Origin: Collinsella sp.
GTDB taxonomy: Bacteria; Actinomycetota; Coriobacteriia; Coriobacteriales; Coriobacteriaceae
Reading direction: 5' to 3'
DNA length: 64,000 bases
NCBI GenBank assembly: GCA_019425015.1
Contig: JAHYYJ010000003.1
Location: 62,001-126,000, forward strand
Part shown: positions 58,947 to 64,000 of the stretch, piece after piece
Position numbering within the stretch: position 1 is the stretch's first letter
Layout of the letters: every line of letters begins with the position of its first letter
Notes under the pieces: generated by a model
Told to the model about the DNA's origin: nothing
The model's input: only the letters and a program-made list of their open reading frames with translations
Databases searched by the model: none
Program-made: the position numbers and the translations under genes

Positions 58947-60039
58947 CGGAGTACACGACCTTACCGGAACCCTCGACGCACTCGCCCACGCGGAACGGCT
59001 TCTCGCCCAGCGCGACCAGGGCCTCGGTAACCGCGGCCTCGTCCTCGGGGGCGACGATCAGGCACAGGCCAACGCCCATGTTGAAGGTCTTGCATGCCTC
59101 GTTGGGCGCAAGCTCGGCCTGGCGCGACACGTAGGTGATGACGGGCGGAACGTCCCAGCCCATCTCGGCACCGTTGCGGGTGACCACGGCGTCGACGTCG
59201 TCGGCGAGCGCGCGGTTGAGGTTCTCGGTAATACCGCCGCCAGTGATGTGGGCGATGGCGTGCACGTTGGCGCCGCCGCGCAGCAGCTCTAGAATCGGCT
59301 TGACGTAGATGCGCGTGGGGGCCAACAGGGCGTCTGCCAGCGATGCGCCGCCGAGTTCCTCGAGCGGACGGCTCAGTTCCTCGGCCTTAGCGGCGGCCTC
59401 GGGCGTGCCCGGCTTAATGCCGTCGACGCCGATGACCTTACGCACGAGCGAGTAGCCGTTGGAGTGCACGCCGGTGGAAGGCAGGCCCAGAATCACGTCG
59501 CCGGGGCGGACGTTCGCGGGGTCGAGCATCTTGGGGCGATCGACGACACCCACGGTAAAGCCGGCGAGGTCGTAGTCGGCAGGAGCCATGACGCCAGGGT
59601 GCTCGGCCATCTCGCCGCCCACGAGCGCGCAGCCCGCGAACTTGCAGCCGTCGGCCACGCCCTTGATGATCTTTGCCATGTGCTCGGCCTCGATGTGACC
59701 GATGGCAACGTAGTCCAGGAAGAACAGCGGCTCGGCGCCCGAAGCCAAAATGTCATTGACGCACATGGCGACCAGGTCCTGGCCCACCGTCTCGTGACGG
59801 TCCATGATCTGGGCGAGCACGAGCTTGGTGCCCACGCCGTCGGTGCCGCTGATCAGGATCGGGTCTTCCATATCCTTAAGCGCGGCGGCCGAGAACAGGC
59901 CACCAAAGCCACCGATGCCGCCGATGACCTCGGGGCGGTTGGTGTCCTTGACCATCTGCTTAATAGCGTCGACGGCGCGGCCGCCCTCGGCGGTATCGAC
60001 GCCGGCGTCCTCGTACGTCACATGCTTGCTGTCGCTCAT
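58936..60039 (-). CDS. purM: Phosphoribosylformylglycinamidine cyclo-ligase
   Basis: A 367-residue AIR synthetase. The N-terminal motif SYEDAGVD-like (TYEDAGVDTAEGGRAVDAI), GTDGVGTKLVLAQ near residue 75, DYVAIGHIEAE, GGEMAEHPGVM and the C-terminal HITGGGITENLNRAL are all present. It closes the imidazole ring in purine synthesis and lies between purF and purN in one operon. Confidence 0.96.
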   Translation of the reverse strand: MSDSKHVTYEDAGVDTAEGGRAVDAIKQMVKDTNRPEVIGGIGGFGGLFSAAALKDMEDPILISGTDGVGTKLVLAQIMDRHETVGQDLVAMCVNDILASGAEPLFFLDYVAIGHIEAEHMAKIIKGVADGCKFAGCALVGGEMAEHPGVMAPADYDLAGFTVGVVDRPKMLDPANVRPGDVILGLPSTGVHSNGYSLVRKVIGVDGIKPGTPEAAAKAEELSRPLEELGGASLADALLAPTRIYVKPILELLRGGANVHAIAHITGGGITENLNRALADDVDAVVTRNGAEMGWDVPPVITYVSRQAELAPNEACKTFNMGVGLCLIVAPEDEAAVTEALVALGEKPFRVGECVEGSGKVVYSDER

Positions 60040-60157
60040 CTGAGCCTTCCTCTCCCACTACCGTGGCGCCGCGCGTGCGCCAAACGGTGCTCATAGTTGC
60101 GTTCATTTCGGCGCGCGCCATAACAGCACGCTCCGTCATATCAACAAAACAGCAGGT

Positions 60158-60198
60158 AAAACCTACCAAAATAAACCTGTCCCCATATGGCAGGTTTT
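60158..60198. repeat. Single family E unit overlapping the purF stop
   Basis: AAAACCTACC and GGCAGGTTTT pair imperfectly around ATAAACCTGTCCCC. The unit is the reverse complement of the arm at 48616 and contains the first bases of the purF stop codon, so a repeat has been captured into the gene end. It may act as a terminator or a 3' hairpin in the purF-purM gap. Confidence 0.7.
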
Positions 60199-61867
60199 AT
60201 GCCTCGCCGTGCTCCTCTTCCCAGCTGCGGTCGTCGTATTTCTCGATCACGGCGTCGTCGTCAAAGTGCAGCGGCTTGTCCAGGTTGCGGGGCTTAAAGC
60301 CCTCCATAAACTTGTCGCGGCCAAAGCTCTCGGGAATCGCCACGGGGTAGCGGCCGGTAAAGCACGCATCGCAGTAACCGCCCTTGGGCATGACCTTAAG
60401 CAGGCCCTCGACCGAAAGGAAGGCCAGCGAATCGGCGCCGATATACTCGCAAATCTCGTCGACCGTCTTGTTGGCGCTGATAAGCTGCGACTGCACGTCG
60501 GTATCGATACCGTAGAAGCACGGCCAGATGACCTCGGGCGAGTTGATGCGGATATGAATCTCCTTGGCGCCGGCGTTGCGCAGCATCTTGACGAGCTGCA
60601 CCATGGTGGTGCCGCGCACGATGGAGTCGTCGATGACGACCAGGCGCTTGCCCTCGATGTTGTCGCGCAGCGGGTTGAGTTTCATACGCACGCCCATGGC
60701 GCGCAACTCCTGCGTAGGCTCGATAAACGTACGGCCCACGTAGCGGTTCTTGATAAGGCCCTCGCCAAAGGGAATACCGCTCTCGTGCGAATACCCCTCC
60801 GCAGGCGGCAGGCCGGAGTCGGGCACGCCGATGACCAGGTCGGCCTCGACAGGCTCCTCATGTGCCAGCTGACGACCCATGTCGTAACGGCAGGCATAGA
60901 CGCTCTTGCCGTTCATGATGGAGTCGGGGCGGGCAAAGTAGACCTGCTCAAAGATGCAGTTGGCGGGCTCTTCGGCTGCAGGCACGCCCTGCTCGGATAC
61001 CAGGCCCTCGGCGCTGATGCGCAAGATCTCGCCGGGACGGACGTCACGGACGTACTCGGCACCCACGATGTCGAGTGCGCAGGTCTCGGAAGCAACGACC
61101 CAGCCGCCGGCGCGCGTGACACGGACGGCGGAGTCGACCGTCGCGGCGCCGTCCTGCGACGGCAGCTGCGAAACGGCTGCGGCATCGGCCTGGTCCAGAC
61201 CCTCGTCCACCAGCTTGCCCAGCACGAGCGGGCGAATGCCGTGTGGATCGCGAAATGCGTAGAGCGCCTGCTCGTTGATGAGCGTCATGGCGTAGCCGCC
61301 GCGCACGAGCTCCATGGTCTTGCGAATACCCTCGCGCAGGTGGCCCGTACGCTGGGTAAAGTAGCCGATAAGCTTGGTCGCGACCTCGGAATCCGAATTG
61401 GAGAGGAACGGCACGCCCAGCTCGATCAGCTGACGGCGCAGCTCGTCGGTGTTGACGAGGGTGCCGTTGTGCGCGAGCGCGATAATGACGCTATTGATGG
61501 TAGAGAGGTGCGGCTGAGAGGCTTCCCAGCTCTTGGCGCCGGCAGTGCCGTAGCGCACATGACCCACGGCCAGCTGGCCGGAGAGCGTCGACAGGTCGGC
61601 GTTGGAGAACACGCGGTCGAGCAGGCCCAGATCTTTGCGGACCATAACCGTGCCGCCGTCACCCACGGCGATTCCAGCCGATTCCTGGCCACGGTGCTGC
61701 AGCGCACGCAGGCCAAAGTACGTCAGTCGAGCCACGTCGCGATCGGGCGCCCATACGCCGAAAATGCCACATTCCTCATGCAGCTGGTCGGAGTCCGGAT
61801 CATACGTCGACATGGTGTTCACCTGTCCCGCGGCACGCTCGGCCGCGCGGATGGTTTCTTGAGACAT
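60197..61867 (-). CDS. purF: Amidophosphoribosyltransferase
   Basis: A 556-residue enzyme for the first committed step of purine synthesis. A propeptide of about 30 residues precedes the catalytic Cys in EECGIFGVW. The glutaminase domain has VGHVRYGTAG; the PRTase domain has the PRPP loop VVIDDSIVRGTTM, and cluster Cys occur in GGYCDACF. GAGGGG stands 5 nt before the ATG at 61867. The propeptide suggests the FeS-type (B. subtilis-like) enzyme. Confidence 0.96.
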   Translation of the reverse strand: MSQETIRAAERAAGQVNTMSTYDPDSDQLHEECGIFGVWAPDRDVARLTYFGLRALQHRGQESAGIAVGDGGTVMVRKDLGLLDRVFSNADLSTLSGQLAVGHVRYGTAGAKSWEASQPHLSTINSVIIALAHNGTLVNTDELRRQLIELGVPFLSNSDSEVATKLIGYFTQRTGHLREGIRKTMELVRGGYAMTLINEQALYAFRDPHGIRPLVLGKLVDEGLDQADAAAVSQLPSQDGAATVDSAVRVTRAGGWVVASETCALDIVGAEYVRDVRPGEILRISAEGLVSEQGVPAAEEPANCIFEQVYFARPDSIMNGKSVYACRYDMGRQLAHEEPVEADLVIGVPDSGLPPAEGYSHESGIPFGEGLIKNRYVGRTFIEPTQELRAMGVRMKLNPLRDNIEGKRLVVIDDSIVRGTTMVQLVKMLRNAGAKEIHIRINSPEVIWPCFYGIDTDVQSQLISANKTVDEICEYIGADSLAFLSVEGLLKVMPKGGYCDACFTGRYPVAIPESFGRDKFMEGFKPRNLDKPLHFDDDAVIEKYDDRSWEEEHGEA

Positions 61868-61909
61868 GGTATCCCCTCAGAGCCTCGTATTTTTGGCGTT
61901 ACCCGCCTT

Positions 61910-61915
61910 ATTATA
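61910..61915 (-). promoter_or_regulatory. Candidate -10 box of the pur operon
   Basis: A perfect TATAAT on the minus strand 43 nt upstream of purF. The expected -35 position is not consensus. No purine riboswitch is recognisable in the short leader. Confidence 0.5.
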
Positions 61916-62154
61916 CGCACGGCGCGACGTGCTCCCCAGCGCATGAGCAGCGCTTTTTAAAAGCCCACCGAGCTAATAATCAGTTTTGTTGCCAAACATT
62001 TTATCGGTCTGTCCAGTGCAAGCGCCCGCGCCCCCCAGATGGCCGCCGCGTCCACCGTTGGGGATTACAAAGTTGCAATTGGTACGTTCGTCCTGTCTTT
62101 TGGCAGGTCGGCGGCGTATCCTTATAACCTACAACAAAGCGAGAAAGGTTCTGT

Positions 62155-63384
62155 ATGGATCGAAACGAACTCGACCCCAGCGTCCCCAGCGCCACAGAGG
62201 TCAAGAAGATTCCCCTCATCATTAAGGTGTACGCCGTCCTGTGCATCCTTTCCGGCGTGGGCACGCTCCCGTCGGTCGCTGCCTTTATGTGGCAGGTCAT
62301 CACGGCACTTGTTAACGGCAACGCCACCGAAAAGCTCGGCGACAACACGCTCGTCGCAGTCGGCCTTATCGTCGCCGGCATCATGCTCTCTGCGGCAAGT
62401 GCCGTCATCCTAATCATCTTTGGCCTGGACCTTATCAAAAACCAGCGCCGCAACGCCGCCCGCCTGTCCTACATCCTTATTGCATTCACCGTCGTCGAGC
62501 TTTTGGTCGACGTGATGCTCCAGGGCATCGGGCCCTTCCTGCTGCGTCCCGCGATCCAGCTCGGCATCCTTGTTGCACTTTCGGCAACCGTCGACCCCAC
62601 GCTGCGTCAGGAGCGCGAACTGCAGCGCCGCCTGCAGGAGATGCTCGACCGCGACGCTGCCGCCGAGGGCATGCTCGGCCGCGATGAAACCGGCGAGGGC
62701 TACATCAAGCTCAACTACTTCAACCTGTTCTGGGTGTTCTTTGTCTGCTGCATACTCGGCCTGATCGCCGAGGACATCTGGCACATGACGGTCGACGACC
62801 CGGGCGTCTATCAGAACCGCGCCGGCATGCTGTTTGGCCCCTTCAGCCCCATCTACGGATTTGGCGCCGTGCTCATGACCATGGTGCTTAACCGCTTCTA
62901 CAAAAAGAACCCCATCATCATTTTCCTGGTGAGCGCCCTGCTCGGCGCCAGCTTTGAGGTGTTCGTGGGCTGGTTTATGCAGACCGCGTTTGGCGTGGTC
63001 TCGTGGAGCTACTCGCACATAACGCTGTTCGGTTTGCCCGATCCGCTCGTGGTCCTCACGGGCGGACGCACCTGCACGGGCTTCGCCTGCCTGTGGGGCC
63101 TGGGCGGCCTCATCTGGATCAAGCTGCTGCTGCCGAGGCTGCTTAAGCTTATCAACAAGATCCCCTGGAAGAGCCGCTACTCGGCCACCGTCATCTTTAC
63201 CGTTATCATGCTGGTCGACGGCGTCATGACGCTGCAGTCGCTCGACTACTGGTACCAGCGCGTTAACGGCACGGAGCCGGACATTCCCGTCGCACAGTTC
63301 TACGGAGAGCACTTCGATAACGAGTACATGGAAAACCGCTTCCAGAGCATGACCATGAGCCCCAAGGATGCGACGCGCGTGTAG
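62155..63384 (+). CDS. CmpB-family putative ABC transporter permease / membrane protein
   Basis: A 409-residue membrane protein. An N-terminal part of about 160 residues has four hydrophobic segments, a charged linker follows, and the C-terminal 200 residues match the ABC_trans_CmpB type: LFWVFFVCCILGLIAEDIWH, GPFSPIYGFGAVLMT, SALLGASFEVFVGWFMQTAFG and SRYSATVIF. The family name implies an ABC permease, but no ATPase is nearby and the function is uncertain. AAGG precedes the ATG by 6 nt. Confidence 0.85.
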   Translation: MDRNELDPSVPSATEVKKIPLIIKVYAVLCILSGVGTLPSVAAFMWQVITALVNGNATEKLGDNTLVAVGLIVAGIMLSAASAVILIIFGLDLIKNQRRNAARLSYILIAFTVVELLVDVMLQGIGPFLLRPAIQLGILVALSATVDPTLRQERELQRRLQEMLDRDAAAEGMLGRDETGEGYIKLNYFNLFWVFFVCCILGLIAEDIWHMTVDDPGVYQNRAGMLFGPFSPIYGFGAVLMTMVLNRFYKKNPIIIFLVSALLGASFEVFVGWFMQTAFGVVSWSYSHITLFGLPDPLVVLTGGRTCTGFACLWGLGGLIWIKLLLPRLLKLINKIPWKSRYSATVIFTVIMLVDGVMTLQSLDYWYQRVNGTEPDIPVAQFYGEHFDNEYMENRFQSMTMSPKDATRV

Positions 63385-63405
63385 CGCCCACCGCGCCCAA
63401 AACGC

Positions 63406-63447
63406 AAAATGCCCGCCGGTATCACACGTACCGGTGGGCATTTTTAT
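63406..63447. terminator. Bidirectional terminator
   Basis: AAATGCCCGCCGGT pairs with ACCGGTGGGCATTT (one G-T wobble) around a 9-nt loop; T-runs flank both sides. It serves the convergent genes at 63384 and 63475. Confidence 0.88.
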
Positions 63448-63474
63448 AAACGATCCTTCTATCGACGCAAGCCT

Positions 63475-63894
63475 CTACGCCTCGCGCTCGACCTCACTCA
63501 CGCATTCGTTCTTAATGGTGCCAACGAGCGCCTGCAGCGCATCGACCACGTGCGGGCGAATGTCCCCGCCGATGAGCACGAGCATGATGTCGTCACCTAC
63601 GGCAAGCTCGCCGCTTGCCAGCCACACACGCACATAGCCGATACCCGGCATCGCACGCGTCGCCTCGATAGCCGCCTGCACCTTCTGAGCATCGAAGCCA
63701 AACACCATGCCGCCCACCTTATGCCCAGGCGCCACGCCATCGGTCTCGACTCCGCGCACCTCAGCCTTGGGCGTCGCGCGCACCACACCGTTATGCGTCA
63801 GATACATCCCACAGCCTGCCGCCGAAGCATCGGCCTTGGCCTCGCGCAGCCAAGCATCAATCGAAGGCATCAATTTGCCACTCTCGAGCATCAT
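63475..63894 (-). CDS. MoaE-like protein (tentative)
   Basis: A 139-residue protein. The order GMYLTHNGVVRATPK, HKVGGMVFGFDAQKVQAAIE, VRVWLASGELAVGDDIMLVLIGGDIR and the closing IKNECVSEVE parallels molybdopterin synthase large subunits (MoaE), but the canonical HRxG and KxxxPIWKKE residues are altered. It may be a diverged MoaE paralogue without synthase activity. AAGGGAGAA precedes the ATG pair at 63894. Confidence 0.6.
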   Translation of the reverse strand: MMLESGKLMPSIDAWLREAKADASAAGCGMYLTHNGVVRATPKAEVRGVETDGVAPGHKVGGMVFGFDAQKVQAAIEATRAMPGIGYVRVWLASGELAVGDDIMLVLIGGDIRPHVVDALQALVGTIKNECVSEVEREA

Positions 63895-63958
63895 TTCTCC
63901 CTTACCGTCGTCGAGTAGCCAATTTGGGACGGGGCCTTTTTAGCTACTCTCGAACAAC

Positions 63959-64000
63959 TTATTCCTCGACCGGCGTGAGCACCATGACGGCGCGTGTGTT
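63959..64000 (-). CDS. C-terminal end of a further gene (cut by window edge)
   Basis: The last 13 codons read NTRAVMVLTPVEE followed by TAA on the minus strand, upstream of the MoaE-like gene and on the same strand. Too short to identify. The frame is open to the edge. Confidence 0.4.
   Translation of the reverse strand, partial: NTRAVMVLTPVEE

Noticed and set aside
60209..61960. 583-codon plus-strand frame opposite purF
   Set aside because: Antisense shadow of purF; no family motif and no ribosome-binding site.

Overview
The window is a chromosomal stretch of a GC-rich (about 60%), anaerobic, probably fermentative actinobacterium. The gene set and order (Ech-type hydrogenase, electron-bifurcating NfnAB, several PTS genes, stand-alone AAA/DUF4143 ATPases, few classical -35 boxes) fit the class Coriobacteriia, most likely a Collinsella-like gut bacterium. 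The taxon is an inference from gene content; no rRNA or marker search was possible. No CRISPR-Cas locus, prophage or rRNA operon is visible. One tRNA is present, an initiator tRNA-Met.

Layout. 1-2.4 kb: the end of an ABC ATPase gene diverging from a NarL-type two-component pair. 3.0-8.6 kb: a complete Ech-type (group 4) [NiFe] hydrogenase operon in the order A+B fusion, C, D, E, F; its NuoL-like and NuoH-like membrane subunits are one 960-residue protein. 8.8-9.2 kb: a solo helix-turn-helix gene. 9.7-23.3 kb: a four-gene cell-surface operon with three single-pass membrane proteins and a secreted 3556-residue beta-helix/GLUG-like protein. 23.5-24.8 and 33.8-35.0 kb: two AAA/DUF4143 ATPases, each next to its own set of short repeats. 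25.1-27.1 kb: an OYE-family flavin/FeS reductase. 28.1-32.2 kb: a PTS alpha-glucoside operon (EIICB, small membrane protein, GH4 6-phospho-alpha-glucosidase) with a convergent RpiR regulator. 32.7-39.5 kb: tRNA-fMet, coaX, a biotin ligase-like gene, a folP-folK fusion, a sirtuin and exonuclease III. 40.0-43.3 kb: an ECF vitamin transporter (S, fused A-A', T). 43.5-51.2 kb: glmU, prs, a nuclease-like orphan between two MITE-like repeats, pth and nfnAB. 51.7-55.5 kb: a cytidylate-kinase-like gene and a polar amino-acid ABC transporter. 55.8-61.9 kb: yqeY, a parvulin foldase, an orphan EIIA, and purN-purM-purF. 62.2-64.0 kb: a CmpB-family membrane protein, a MoaE-like gene and the end of one more gene.

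Metabolic logic. Ech couples ferredoxin oxidation, H2 and an ion gradient, and NfnAB exchanges electrons between ferredoxin, NADH and NADPH, so the two can balance redox during sugar fermentation fed by the alpha-glucoside PTS.

The most unusual content lies between genes. Many gaps carry long inverted repeats whose arms are conserved and whose interiors vary. The most striking are two arrays (27262-27558 and 51371-51586) in which a 15-bp site alternates orientation with nearly constant 25-bp spacers (40-bp period). Others are five 12-bp iterons at an exact 23-bp period upstream of one ATPase, paired 204-bp elements flanking a nuclease-like gene, and two composite elements found in opposite order at 2.5-2.9 kb and 39.5-40.0 kb.
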